Below are positions 16,049 through 24,805 of a DNA stretch of 55,938 nucleotides, piece by piece. The translations under genes and the position numbers were made by a program. This DNA is from Bacillota bacterium (GTDB lineage: Bacteria; Macinerneyibacteriota; Macinerneyibacteria; Macinerneyibacteriales; DSCS01). Position 1 is the first letter of the stretch, and every line of letters starts with the position of its first letter. Under the pieces are notes generated by a model. The model ran no database searches. It saw only the letters and a program-made list of their open reading frames with translations, and was not told the origin of the DNA. Where the stretch lies: positions 69,942 through 125,879 of the forward strand of contig DSCS01000029.1 of the NCBI GenBank assembly GCA_011048995.1. Reading direction: 5' to 3'.

Positions 16049-17920
16049 ATGAATCAAAAGAGAAGATTAATTGTCCCCGGTGAGTTTAAAAGTGCAAGGA
16101 AACTGTCTTCGTTTCTTAAAGGGCGTCCTGAGATCGCTTTTGTCTCACTGGTCGGGATAGATTTTTTGGGAAATGATACTGATGAGCGTATCCCCGTTCC
16201 CTATTTTTTAAACCATATCAATGAAATCATGGACGGAGGTGTGCAGACGGACGGCTCATCTGTCAATCTTCCGGGTATTGCCACGTTGAATGATGCAAAG
16301 ATCGATTTTTTTGTGGATCCCCGGGGGGAATGGTTTATCGATGAGAACAGGGAATACCCTTTGGATCAGGGGACATATCTCTCTACTTTGCGGATTCCGG
16401 CTTTTTTCAAGCACGGAAGCGATTTTTATTGTTCCCGCTCTCTGCTGAAATCAACATCCTCATTTGTGGAGAAAGCGATCCTGGAACTTGTGAAACAAGA
16501 CCCTTTCTTTCAGGAGGAGTGGGGCTTTTCGGGAGAACGGATCAATGCTGTCTTTTTGACTTTGGGAACAGAATTAGAATTTTGGGTCAGAACACCTGCA
16601 GAGCAGGTCGATCTGGAAGAACTCTCTTTGAGTCAGATGTTAAAAGAAAGTTACTGGAAAAGAACAAAAGGGCAGGTGAGAAATGCATTGGAAGAGGCCC
16701 TTCTCTTATTAGAATCCTATGGTTACGGGGTTGAGATGGGGCATAAAGAGGTCGGAGGAGTCAAAGCCAAGCTGGATCCCGACGGCTCTTTTCACGGCAT
16801 TATGGAACAGTTGGAAATCGATTGGAAATATGATACTCCTTTGGCTGCTGCAGATAAGGAATTATATGCCCGTATTTTAATCAAAGAGACCTTTCGCAGG
16901 AACGGTTTGGAAGTCACTTTTGACGCCAAACCGATTAAAAATGTGGCCGGCTCCGGAGAGCATATGCATTTTGGTATTAGAGTTGTGACCTGTGAAGGGG
17001 AGTCCGTCAATCTTTTTTCTTCCCGCCAACCCGGAACTTTTATGTCCCGTTTCGGGTATGGGGCGCTCATGGGGTTGTTAAAGCATTGGCCCCTGGTCAA
17101 CCCTTTTGTCACATCCTCTCTTGATGCATTAAACCGTCTTAAACCGGGATATGAAGCTCCTGTCTCTGTCGTTGCTTCTTTGGGACGTTCTCCGGATTTC
17201 CCCGGGCGTAACCGAACGGTTCTGGCCGGGCTAATTCGCTCTGATAATCCCCTTTCAACGCGTTTTGAGCTTCGGGCTCCTCATCCGCACACAAACACCT
17301 ATCTGGCTGCAGCTGCTGTTTACTTAGTGATGCTGGACGGCATGAAATACGCCGTGACAAAAGAGATCGGGGATCTGCATCGTGAACTTACAAAAAAACA
17401 CGGCGAAGAAGCGGAGTATCTGGAAACAATGCGTGAATATGTCTCTGAGAAGAATATTTTTACGGCCTTTTCTCATGAAGAAAGAGAGCGCTTTTACGGG
17501 AAAACACCGGAAACGGTCTGGGATATTTTTGAAGCCTTTCGGAAAGCGGATCACACCCCATTTGAAGAATCACCCATGAGCGATGAGATCATTGCTTCGG
17601 CAATGACGGCTTCCCGGAATAAATGGGTCGTGGAAATACGGGATAAAGTCCTGCCTCACTTCAGAAGGGAGCTTTCATCATTCGAAAGACTCCCCCTAAA
17701 AGAAGGCAAACGGGACAAACGATTGTGGGATGACATTCAGAAAAAACGCCGGCTGATGCTTAAAGACAGCCCCGGTTCTTTATCTATGGCGGCTGAGATC
17801 GAGGTTTTATTGGAAAGAGAGGAGTTTAACAAGGCGGCTCTTTTGATGGCCTCTTTTTCAGCGCTCTTTGAGGAGGTTGAAGAGACTTACAGGCTTTATT
17901 TGAAAAACACCATGATCTGA
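16049..17920 (+). CDS. large glutamine synthetase family protein
   Basis: 623 residues from ATG 16049, preceded by AAAAGGAG; codons upstream in the same frame have no ribosome site. Catalytic-domain motifs are recognisable: TLGTELEFWV (first metal-ligand strand), EMGHKEVGGVKAKLD with IMEQLEIDWKY, AGSGEHMHFGI (the ammonia/metal His strand), NRTVLAGLIRSDNPLSTRFELRAPHPHTN. It is longer than type I GS (about 450) and shorter than type III (about 700), with a roughly 150-residue C-terminal extension rich in charged helices. It probably makes glutamine from glutamate, ammonia and ATP, but a related ligase role is possible. Possible promoter elements upstream (TTGAAG at 15993, TATGAT at 16010) are not well spaced. 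Confidence 0.8.
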   Translation: MNQKRRLIVPGEFKSARKLSSFLKGRPEIAFVSLVGIDFLGNDTDERIPVPYFLNHINEIMDGGVQTDGSSVNLPGIATLNDAKIDFFVDPRGEWFIDENREYPLDQGTYLSTLRIPAFFKHGSDFYCSRSLLKSTSSFVEKAILELVKQDPFFQEEWGFSGERINAVFLTLGTELEFWVRTPAEQVDLEELSLSQMLKESYWKRTKGQVRNALEEALLLLESYGYGVEMGHKEVGGVKAKLDPDGSFHGIMEQLEIDWKYDTPLAAADKELYARILIKETFRRNGLEVTFDAKPIKNVAGSGEHMHFGIRVVTCEGESVNLFSSRQPGTFMSRFGYGALMGLLKHWPLVNPFVTSSLDALNRLKPGYEAPVSVVASLGRSPDFPGRNRTVLAGLIRSDNPLSTRFELRAPHPHTNTYLAAAAVYLVMLDGMKYAVTKEIGDLHRELTKKHGEEAEYLETMREYVSEKNIFTAFSHEERERFYGKTPETVWDIFEAFRKADHTPFEESPMSDEIIASAMTASRNKWVVEIRDKVLPHFRRELSSFERLPLKEGKRDKRLWDDIQKKRRLMLKDSPGSLSMAAEIEVLLEREEFNKAALLMASFSALFEEVEETYRLYLKNTMI

Positions 17921-17990
17921 TGTAAAAAGAACCCTTTAAAATGATTTAAGGAAGAGGAAAATCGTTTATCGCAGGATGTTGAAGCAGAAC

Positions 17991-18028
17991 TTGAAATCGT
18001 CCGAAAAGTGTGGTACTTTCTATATGAT
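17991..18028 (+). promoter_or_regulatory. possible promoter for the glmS operon
   Basis: TTGAAA at 17991-17996 is 17 bases from TACTTT (18014-18019), which is preceded by TGG as in an extended -10. A TATGAT at 18023-18028 is an alternative -10 but has no good -35. No glmS ribozyme fits in the short gap. Confidence 0.4.
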
Positions 18029-18054
18029 ACGTAGAAGAAGAAAAGGAGCAGCGT

Positions 18055-19893
18055 ATGTGTGGTATTGTCGGGTATGTCGGCAAGAAAAATGCCGTACCCA
18101 TTCTTATTGACGGATTGAAACGGTTAGAATACCGCGGGTATGATTCGGCCGGGCTGGCTCTTTTGGGGGACAAGGATATTATCATTGATAAAGTAGCCGG
18201 GAAAGTCGATACTCTTGAAAAAAAAATCGAGAAAAAACATTATTTTTCCAATACAGGAATTGCGCATACCCGTTGGGCGACACACGGGGCGCCCAACGAT
18301 ATCAATGCTCATCCGCACTTGGATTGCCGGGGAAATATCGCTGTTGTCCATAATGGTGTCATTGAAAATTATCGGGCCCTGAAAATCTACTTAGAGAAAA
18401 AGGGCCATCAGTTTTATACGGAAACTGATACGGAAGTCCTGGCCCACCTTTTTGAAGAATATCATAAAGGGAATCTTTTCGAGGCCGTGCGGGAAGCTCT
18501 TTTGAATGTTCAGGGGACTTTCGGCATTGCGGTGATTGAAAAAAACCGCCCCGGCAGAATCGTCGCTGCACGGTGGGGAAGCCCTCTGGTCATCGCCAAG
18601 GGTGAAACCGGAGAGTATTTTGTGGCCAGCGATGTAGCAGCTATAGTCCGTTTTACTAAAGATGTTATTTTTCTGGAAGAAGGGGAGATCGTGGAGGTCG
18701 ATGTCGAGAACGGGATTAAGCTCTCTGATATTTCCGACAACCGTGAAAAAAAAATAGAGGTCCATAAAATCGATATGGACCTTACAGAAATCGAGAAAAA
18801 CGGATATCCCCATTTTATGCTTAAAGAGATTCATGAGCAGGGCAGTACAATACTCAACGCCATCCGGGGCCGGCTGGATATTGAGAATGGCGATGCCATT
18901 CTTCAGGGCCTGGCCGATTTTAAAGAATTTTTCAGGCATGTCAACAGGATCATCCTTACCGCGTGCGGGACTTCCTGGCATGCTGCCCTTATCGGAGAAT
19001 ACCTGATTGAAAGCATTGCCGGTATTCCCGTAGAAGTGGAATATGCCAGTGAATTCCGATACAGAAATCCGATTATTGAGGATAAGACAGCCCTTTTTGT
19101 CCTTTCCCAGTCCGGCGAGACCGCCGATACTCTGGCCGCCTTACGGGAAGCGAAACGGAAAGGGGCTCATGTCTTCGGGATCTGCAATGTCGTCGGGTCG
19201 ACCATCGCCCGGGAAACAGATGCCGGAGTCTACATTCATGCCGGACCGGAAATCGGAGTGGCTTCCACGAAAGCTTTTACATCACAGGTTATGGTTTTAG
19301 TGCTCATCGCACTTTATTTAGGACGGAGGCGGGATTATTCACTGACCCAGGGGAAGAAACTTGTCCGTGAAATCCAGGCTCTTCCCGAGAAGATCAAAGA
19401 ACTTCTTCAACAGGAAGAAGATGTTAAAAAAATTGCCCGCTATTTTCAAAAGGCTGATAATGCGCTTTTCCTCGGGAGGCATTTAAATTATCCCGTAGCT
19501 CTGGAGGGAGCATTGAAATTGAAAGAGATATCATATATTCATGCCGAGGGATACCCGGCGGCCGAAATGAAGCACGGGCCTATCGCCCTTATTGATGAGA
19601 ATATGCCCTGTGTGGTTCTGGCTAATGACGATGATGTGATGTATGAAAAGGTCATTACCAATATTCAGGAAGTCAAAGCAAGAAACGGGAAAGTAATCGC
19701 TTTGGCAACCAAGGGGAATCGTAAGATCGTCGAACTGGTGGATGATGTTCTCTATGTTCCCCTTACCGCTTCAGCCCTGACGCCTATAATTAATACGATC
19801 CCCTTACAGCTTTTGGCCTATTATGTTGCCGTCAAAAGAGGTTGTGATGTCGATCAGCCCCGGAATCTGGCAAAAAGCGTGACGGTGGAATAA
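18055..19893 (+). CDS. glmS: glutamine-fructose-6-phosphate aminotransferase (isomerizing)
   Basis: 612 residues, full length. After Met1 is the N-terminal nucleophile Cys2 (MCGIVGYVG), followed by RLEYRGYDSAG and HTRWATHG of the class II glutaminase domain. Two SIS sugar-isomerase domains follow (TACGTSWHAAL, SQSGETADTLAAL, GRHLNYPVALEGALKLKEIS), and the C-terminus ends in RNLAKSVTVE as in canonical GlmS. It makes glucosamine-6-phosphate from fructose-6-phosphate and glutamine for peptidoglycan and lipopolysaccharide. It heads a long run of genes; the next one starts 17 bases after its stop. Confidence 0.97.
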   Translation: MCGIVGYVGKKNAVPILIDGLKRLEYRGYDSAGLALLGDKDIIIDKVAGKVDTLEKKIEKKHYFSNTGIAHTRWATHGAPNDINAHPHLDCRGNIAVVHNGVIENYRALKIYLEKKGHQFYTETDTEVLAHLFEEYHKGNLFEAVREALLNVQGTFGIAVIEKNRPGRIVAARWGSPLVIAKGETGEYFVASDVAAIVRFTKDVIFLEEGEIVEVDVENGIKLSDISDNREKKIEVHKIDMDLTEIEKNGYPHFMLKEIHEQGSTILNAIRGRLDIENGDAILQGLADFKEFFRHVNRIILTACGTSWHAALIGEYLIESIAGIPVEVEYASEFRYRNPIIEDKTALFVLSQSGETADTLAALREAKRKGAHVFGICNVVGSTIARETDAGVYIHAGPEIGVASTKAFTSQVMVLVLIALYLGRRRDYSLTQGKKLVREIQALPEKIKELLQQEEDVKKIARYFQKADNALFLGRHLNYPVALEGALKLKEISYIHAEGYPAAEMKHGPIALIDENMPCVVLANDDDVMYEKVITNIQEVKARNGKVIALATKGNRKIVELVDDVLYVPLTASALTPIINTIPLQLLAYYVAVKRGCDVDQPRNLAKSVTVE

Positions 19894-19910
19894 AATAAGG
19901 AGGTAATGCT

Positions 19911-20573
19911 TTGGGAGTCAATGTCAGCGAAAAAGTATTTGAAAAATTCGGAAGCGAATACATGAAGGGAGACATCGTCTTCTACGAGGGTGAAACAGGG
20001 GAGACAATGTATATTATCTTCAAAGGCAAAGTAAAAATCACAAAAAAATCACGGGATGTAGAGACGACCCTTGCGGTTCTCTCTGACGGAGATTTTTTCG
20101 GAGAGATGTCCATTATCGATGACTATTCCCGAAGCGCTACGGCTATTGTAGAAGAAGACCATACAAAACTCATTGTTATCAACAGGGAAGTCTTTGAATC
20201 TCAAATCCAGTCTAACCCGAAGATCATCATGCAGATCCTCAAAAAAATGAGTGCCCGGATCAGAGATACCGACAAACAGATTGAAAATCTCATGCTTCAG
20301 GACATTGTCTCCCGGATCGTGGGAACATTGAAGATGATCATTTCCAAAAAGGCAAAAGATGAAGAAGGGTTCGTTTTTGATTACAGCGAACTCCAGAAGG
20401 ACATCTCATCCCGCTTGGCATTGCCTATCGGCAAGGTCATGGAAGTGCTTGAGATGCTGATACGCAGCCATATTTCTGTCCTCATCGACGGGAACTATAT
20501 TGTCCGGGATGCTGAAGATTTGTCTAAATTTATGGAGTACCTTGAGTTAAAGGAACGCTACTCCGGGAACTGA
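19911..20573 (+). CDS. Crp/Fnr-family cyclic-nucleotide-binding regulator
   Basis: 220 residues beginning at TTG 19911, which has AAGGAGGT about 6 bases upstream; nearby ATG codons are out of frame. Residues 10-115 form a cyclic nucleotide-binding barrel with the phosphate-binding cassette FGEMSIIDDYSRSATA, in which Glu65 and Arg74 are the ribose and phosphate contacts of cAMP-binding members. A dimerisation helix follows, then a C-terminal winged helix (about 155-205, YSELQKDISSRLALPIGKVMEVLEML). No Fnr-type cysteine cluster is present. With the cyclase and phosphodiesterase genes right behind it, cAMP is the likely effector. The recognition helix is weakly conserved, so its DNA target cannot be guessed. 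Confidence 0.85.
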   Translation: MGVNVSEKVFEKFGSEYMKGDIVFYEGETGETMYIIFKGKVKITKKSRDVETTLAVLSDGDFFGEMSIIDDYSRSATAIVEEDHTKLIVINREVFESQIQSNPKIIMQILKKMSARIRDTDKQIENLMLQDIVSRIVGTLKMIISKKAKDEEGFVFDYSELQKDISSRLALPIGKVMEVLEMLIRSHISVLIDGNYIVRDAEDLSKFMEYLELKERYSGN

Positions 20574-20576
20574 TCT

Positions 20577-22715
20577 ATGAAACGCTTGAAACCGGCTTTT
20601 CTATCCCTGGCTTTGGCATTTTTTATTATTTTGACCATGTTGGTCGTTCCTGCTTTGTGGGATCGCGTGGAAATCATCTTTCACGATCTCCGGGCCCGGC
20701 TCTTTATCCGGGATGGAGGCCTTGAAAAGCTGGAAGGCGTTGATGTCACAGTGGAGAGCATGGATTCTCTGCTTTCCACATTTGTCTTTATCGATATTGA
20801 TGATTATTCTCTGAAGGAGTATGGCCGCTGGCCCTGGAACAGAGAGATTCTGGCCCGGTTTATTCATAAGATTCAGGAGCTTGATCCTCAGCTGGTTTTT
20901 ATTGATATTTATTTCCCGGAAAGCTCCCCGGAAGACCCTTTGCTGAATGAGGCGGCTTCCGCTTACGGGAATATCGGGTTTGTCTACAATTTTCTCATGG
21001 AGAACTCTTATGAAGAGTATGAAGTCGATGAGAAAACACTCTCCAACATCAGAAGATGGGCCGTTCCCGTAAAGGAGCCGCCCAATATTTCTAAAGTAGG
21101 AATGATCCTGCCTACGGTTTCCCCGATTTCGGATCATGTTTTTTTAGGGCATGACTGGATGATGGCCGATGAAGACAATGTCTACAGAAAGATCACCGAA
21201 TATGTTATTTTAGATGGGTACCTTTATCCCTCTCTTCCCGTTATCCTCTATGCTCGTCATCAGGGGATACCTATAGACGACATCAGCCTGGAGGGCCGGG
21301 CTTTAAGAGTCGGATCGAGAGAAATCCCTCTTGACCATGAAGGCCGCCGTTGGGTCGATTACTACAGTTCCTACAGAGGTTATGACCGCTTCAGGCATGT
21401 TTCCTTTGCCGATATTATGAGCGGGCATGCTCAAATCGATTTGACCGGTAAAATTGCTTTTGTGGGATTGACAGCCAGGGGTTTGGCTTCAGCGGCCAAG
21501 GATATTAAAATGACCCCTGTGGGAGAGATGCCCGGCATGGAGTATTTGGCCAACGCGACGTTGAATATTTTTGAAGGCCGTTTTGTTGAAAGTGTTCCCC
21601 AATGGATCAATATCGTTGTGATATTTGCTGTTGCCCTGCTTCTTTCTCTTTTTTCGCAGGTCAGCCGGGGATGGTTGAACATCTTTTTGGCAGGCGCTCT
21701 TCTTGCAGCCTTGATCACAGCCGGTTTTGTTTTATATAAAAGCTCTGTTTATATTCGAATGGCAGAACCGGTGGGGGCGTTCTTTTTCATCTTCCTGGGG
21801 GTGACCTTTTCACGCTATCTTCGCGAAGAATTACAAAAGAAGATGATCCGGGAGATGTTCTCTTCCTATCTTTCGGCAAATATCGTCCATGAACTCATAA
21901 AAAACCCGGCGTTGGCGACTCTTCACGGACAAAAAAGAGAAATGACCGTCCTTTTTTCCGATGTCAAAGGGTTTACTACTTTTACGGAAGAGCATCCTGC
22001 CGAAGAGGTCGTCCAGCGCCTTAATGAGTATCTCAATGAGATGACTGAGATCATCATGGCTCATGAGGGAACTCTGGATAAATTTGTCGGGGATGAGATC
22101 ATGGCCTTATTCGGAGCTCCATTAGCATACGGTTATCATGCTGATGCGGCTGTAAAGACAGCTTTGGCCATGCGGAGAAGGATTAGGAAGCTTCATGCCC
22201 TTTGGAAAACCCAAGGCAAAGATATTCTTGATATGGGTATCGGAATAAACAGCGGTGAAATGTTGGTCGGAAATATCGGAGCCGAGGGGAAAAAAATGGA
22301 TTATACCGTCATTGGCGATAATGTCAATTTGGGGGCACGTATTGAGGGGCTGACCCGCTTTTACGGAGTCGATGTTCTTATTACAGAAGAAACATTCAAG
22401 GAATTGAAATTAAAAGAGACCCGTTCCCGTTGCAGAGAAGTCGATCTGGTCAAAGTGAAGGGGAAGAATGAGCCGACTCGGATTTATGAAGTCATGGAGG
22501 AGGATTATCCCGATATATTCCTCATTAAATATTCTGAAGCGTTGGAAGCCTACCGAAAACGCGAATGGGATCAGGCTGAAGCCCTTTTTACATCAGCGTT
22601 GGATGTTGTCTCTGATGACGGCCCGGGACATCTGCTTTTAGAAAGGGTGCGTGCTTTTCGCCGCAATTCTCCGCCTGAAGGCTGGGACGGCTCTTTTGTC
22701 ATGACAGAAAAATAG
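20577..22715 (+). CDS. CHASE2-sensor class III adenylate cyclase
   Basis: 712 residues. An N-terminal helix (7-27) leads into a periplasmic CHASE2 domain (about 28-340), then three membrane helices (about 344-411) and a cytoplasmic class III cyclase domain (about 453-645). Metal ligands are Asp462 (LFSDVKGFT) and Asp506 (KFVGDEIMA). Lys502 and Asp575 (MDYTVIGDNVN) are the adenine-specifying pair, and Asn584/Arg588 the transition-state pair, so all catalytic residues of an adenylate cyclase homodimer are present. A helical tail follows. It begins 4 bases after the Crp-like gene. CHASE2 ligands are unknown in general; the topology implies sensing of an envelope signal and cytoplasmic cAMP output. 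Confidence 0.92.
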   Translation: MKRLKPAFLSLALAFFIILTMLVVPALWDRVEIIFHDLRARLFIRDGGLEKLEGVDVTVESMDSLLSTFVFIDIDDYSLKEYGRWPWNREILARFIHKIQELDPQLVFIDIYFPESSPEDPLLNEAASAYGNIGFVYNFLMENSYEEYEVDEKTLSNIRRWAVPVKEPPNISKVGMILPTVSPISDHVFLGHDWMMADEDNVYRKITEYVILDGYLYPSLPVILYARHQGIPIDDISLEGRALRVGSREIPLDHEGRRWVDYYSSYRGYDRFRHVSFADIMSGHAQIDLTGKIAFVGLTARGLASAAKDIKMTPVGEMPGMEYLANATLNIFEGRFVESVPQWINIVVIFAVALLLSLFSQVSRGWLNIFLAGALLAALITAGFVLYKSSVYIRMAEPVGAFFFIFLGVTFSRYLREELQKKMIREMFSSYLSANIVHELIKNPALATLHGQKREMTVLFSDVKGFTTFTEEHPAEEVVQRLNEYLNEMTEIIMAHEGTLDKFVGDEIMALFGAPLAYGYHADAAVKTALAMRRRIRKLHALWKTQGKDILDMGIGINSGEMLVGNIGAEGKKMDYTVIGDNVNLGARIEGLTRFYGVDVLITEETFKELKLKETRSRCREVDLVKVKGKNEPTRIYEVMEEDYPDIFLIKYSEALEAYRKREWDQAEALFTSALDVVSDDGPGHLLLERVRAFRRNSPPEGWDGSFVMTEK

Positions 22716-22725
22716 GGAGGATGAT

Positions 22726-23505
22726 ATGGAAATCAGGATTTTGGGATGTTATGGGAATCAGCTTCCCGGTTATAAGACCACCGGCTTTGTTATTAACAAA
22801 GCTATCGCCCTTGATGCCGGCTCCCTGACTTCATCACTGGAATTAGACGAACAGCTGATGCTGGATGCAGTTCTGCTGACTCATTCTCATATCGATCATA
22901 TCAAGGACCTGGGGTTTCTTGGGGATAATATTATCGGAAGAAAGCGTAACCCGGTTTCTCTTTTCGGAGGGAAAAAGACACTACACGCCATCGCTGACCA
23001 CTATTTTAATAATAGCCTGTGGCCCGATTTCACTCAGATCCCTACAAAAGAGAATCCGGTGTATGTTTATCGGGAAATAGAGAATAAAAAGGAATTCGAT
23101 CTTTTCGGGCTGACCGTTTTGCCCGTTCAAGTTCCTCATCCTGTCTTCACTTTTTCCTATTTTATCAGGGATCATAAAAGCACAGTCCTTCATGTGAGTG
23201 ATACCGGTGAGACAGAAGAAGTCTGGGCCCTGGCAGATCAGGAACCTCATTTAAAGGCCATATTTTTAGAGACATCTTTTCCCAATGAAATGAAGGGCTT
23301 AGCTCAGGCATCCAAGCATTTGACACCGGAGATGATGGGAGAAGAACTGAAAAAATTAAAAAAGAGGAAAAATCTTGTCGATGTCTATATTTATCATTTA
23401 AAACCCCTTTATATTGACAAATTGAAAGAAGAACTCGCGAAAGTAGAGGTGGAGGGATTCCGGATCCGGCTGATGGAACAGGATTCTGTGATCAGGTATG
23501 TATGA
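22726..23505 (+). CDS. class II 3',5'-cyclic-nucleotide phosphodiesterase (metallo-beta-lactamase fold)
   Basis: 259 residues. The metal motif is THSHIDH (His53, His55, Asp57, His58), with HVSDTGET supplying a later aspartate. Beyond the general fold, it carries features of class II cAMP phosphodiesterases (CpdP, yeast PDE1): FNNSLWPDF, FLETSFPNE, KHLTPEMMGEEL and YHLKP. No signal peptide is seen, unlike Vibrio CpdP, so it should act in the cytoplasm on cAMP made by the cyclase encoded upstream. A generic MBL hydrolase is the alternative. It starts 10 bases after the cyclase gene, behind a GGGAGGA ribosome site, and overlaps the next gene by 8 bases. Confidence 0.82.
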   Translation: MEIRILGCYGNQLPGYKTTGFVINKAIALDAGSLTSSLELDEQLMLDAVLLTHSHIDHIKDLGFLGDNIIGRKRNPVSLFGGKKTLHAIADHYFNNSLWPDFTQIPTKENPVYVYREIENKKEFDLFGLTVLPVQVPHPVFTFSYFIRDHKSTVLHVSDTGETEEVWALADQEPHLKAIFLETSFPNEMKGLAQASKHLTPEMMGEELKKLKKRKNLVDVYIYHLKPLYIDKLKEELAKVEVEGFRIRLMEQDSVIRYV

Positions 23506-24805
23506 TCCTGTTGAGATTATTAGGAAAAAAAGAGACGGCGGATTACTGACCCGGCAGGAACTGCACTATTTTGTGCGGGATTATGTCAAGGGAGAAATCC
23601 GGGATGAGCAGATGTCGGCTCTTCTTATGGCCGGCTTCATCCGGGGTTTCTCTGTAAAAGAGACAGTTTCACTCACTGAGATTATGACAGAATCGGGGGA
23701 ACAGATCGATCTGGGGGGGATCCCGCGCCCGAAAATCGACAAGCACAGCACGGGAGGCGTGGGAGACAAGGTCTCCCTTCTTTTGGCCCCTCTTCTGGCC
23801 GAATTAGGATATTGCAACCCGATGATGGCCGGGAGGGGATTAGGACATACAGGGGGGACGATTGATAAACTGGAATCTATCCGGGGATATCAAAGCGAAA
23901 TCCCCATACGGGATCTGAAAAACCGTTTGCAGGCTACCGGCGCAGTGATCTTCTCTCAATCTGATGAGATCGCTCCGGCTGACAAAAAGATGTATGCCCT
24001 TCGGGATGTCACCGGGACAGTGGAATCGATTCCGTTGATTACCGCCAGCATTGTCTCCAAGAAGAAAGCTGAGGGTATCGAGGCTATTGTCTATGACGTT
24101 AAATGCGGTAACGGCGCCTTTATGAAAACAGAAAAAGAAGCCTTGGCTTTGGCCGAATCTTTGGTTCGTGTCTCTCAGAAGACGGGCTTGAAAGCACGGG
24201 CATTGATTACTGATATGAATCAGCCTTTGGGCTATGCCGTGGGGAATGCCCTGGAAGTCATGGAGGCTCTCCTTTTTATGAGCGGGGAGCGGGTTGACAG
24301 CAGGCTTAAAGAGATTACATACGCTTTGGCTTATGAACTTCATTCGCTCTATGCGGATGAAGAGAGAGAAGAGTTTTATGAGAAATGTGAAGCTCTTTTC
24401 CGTTCGGGACAAGTGTATGAGCGTTTCGCGGCGATGATGGCCGATGCCGGGGGAGACCGGCATTCTTTAGAGACGATCTGTAAAGGTGAATTTATCGAAA
24501 AGATGATACAGATCCGAAGCAAGCAGGATGGCCGGGTCAAGGAAATTGACACCTTCGCCGTGGGGAAAGCGTTGATCTACCTCGGCGGGGGAAGGCTCAG
24601 AAAAGGGGATGTGATCGATTATTCTGTGGGATTCACGTTTCATGTGGGATGCGGTGATGCCGTAAAAATCGGCGATCCCCTGATCACCGTTTATTATGCA
24701 GATGAAAATAAAAAAGGGATGGTCATGACCCTTTTGGAAAAATCGATACTTATCAGTGAATCGGATTATGAAGAAAAACCGCTTGTTTATCGTTCTGTCT
24801 GCTAG
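23498..24805 (+). CDS. pyrimidine-nucleoside (thymidine) phosphorylase
   Basis: 435 residues, normal length. The signature KHSTGGVGDKVSLLLAPL near residues 80-97 and the glycine-rich MAGRGLGHTGGTIDKLES identify the thymidine/pyrimidine-nucleoside phosphorylase family, and the C-terminal domain has the VGFTFHVGCGDAV barrel region. It cleaves thymidine, deoxyuridine or uridine with phosphate to base and pentose-1-phosphate in salvage and carbon use. DeoA and Pdp differ mainly in substrate range and cannot be separated here. Nucleoside catabolism under Crp-cAMP control is classical in E. coli, which fits its place behind the cAMP genes. Confidence 0.92.
   Translation: MYDPVEIIRKKRDGGLLTRQELHYFVRDYVKGEIRDEQMSALLMAGFIRGFSVKETVSLTEIMTESGEQIDLGGIPRPKIDKHSTGGVGDKVSLLLAPLLAELGYCNPMMAGRGLGHTGGTIDKLESIRGYQSEIPIRDLKNRLQATGAVIFSQSDEIAPADKKMYALRDVTGTVESIPLITASIVSKKKAEGIEAIVYDVKCGNGAFMKTEKEALALAESLVRVSQKTGLKARALITDMNQPLGYAVGNALEVMEALLFMSGERVDSRLKEITYALAYELHSLYADEEREEFYEKCEALFRSGQVYERFAAMMADAGGDRHSLETICKGEFIEKMIQIRSKQDGRVKEIDTFAVGKALIYLGGGRLRKGDVIDYSVGFTFHVGCGDAVKIGDPLITVYYADENKKGMVMTLLEKSILISESDYEEKPLVYRSVC

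Noticed and set aside
17921-18054. glmS ribozyme upstream of glmS
   Set aside because: The 134-base gap lacks the conserved core of the ribozyme and a simple promoter fits instead.
18391-18981. 196-codon minus-strand frame inside glmS
   Set aside because: It lies wholly within a certain GlmS coding region and its translation has no recognisable features.
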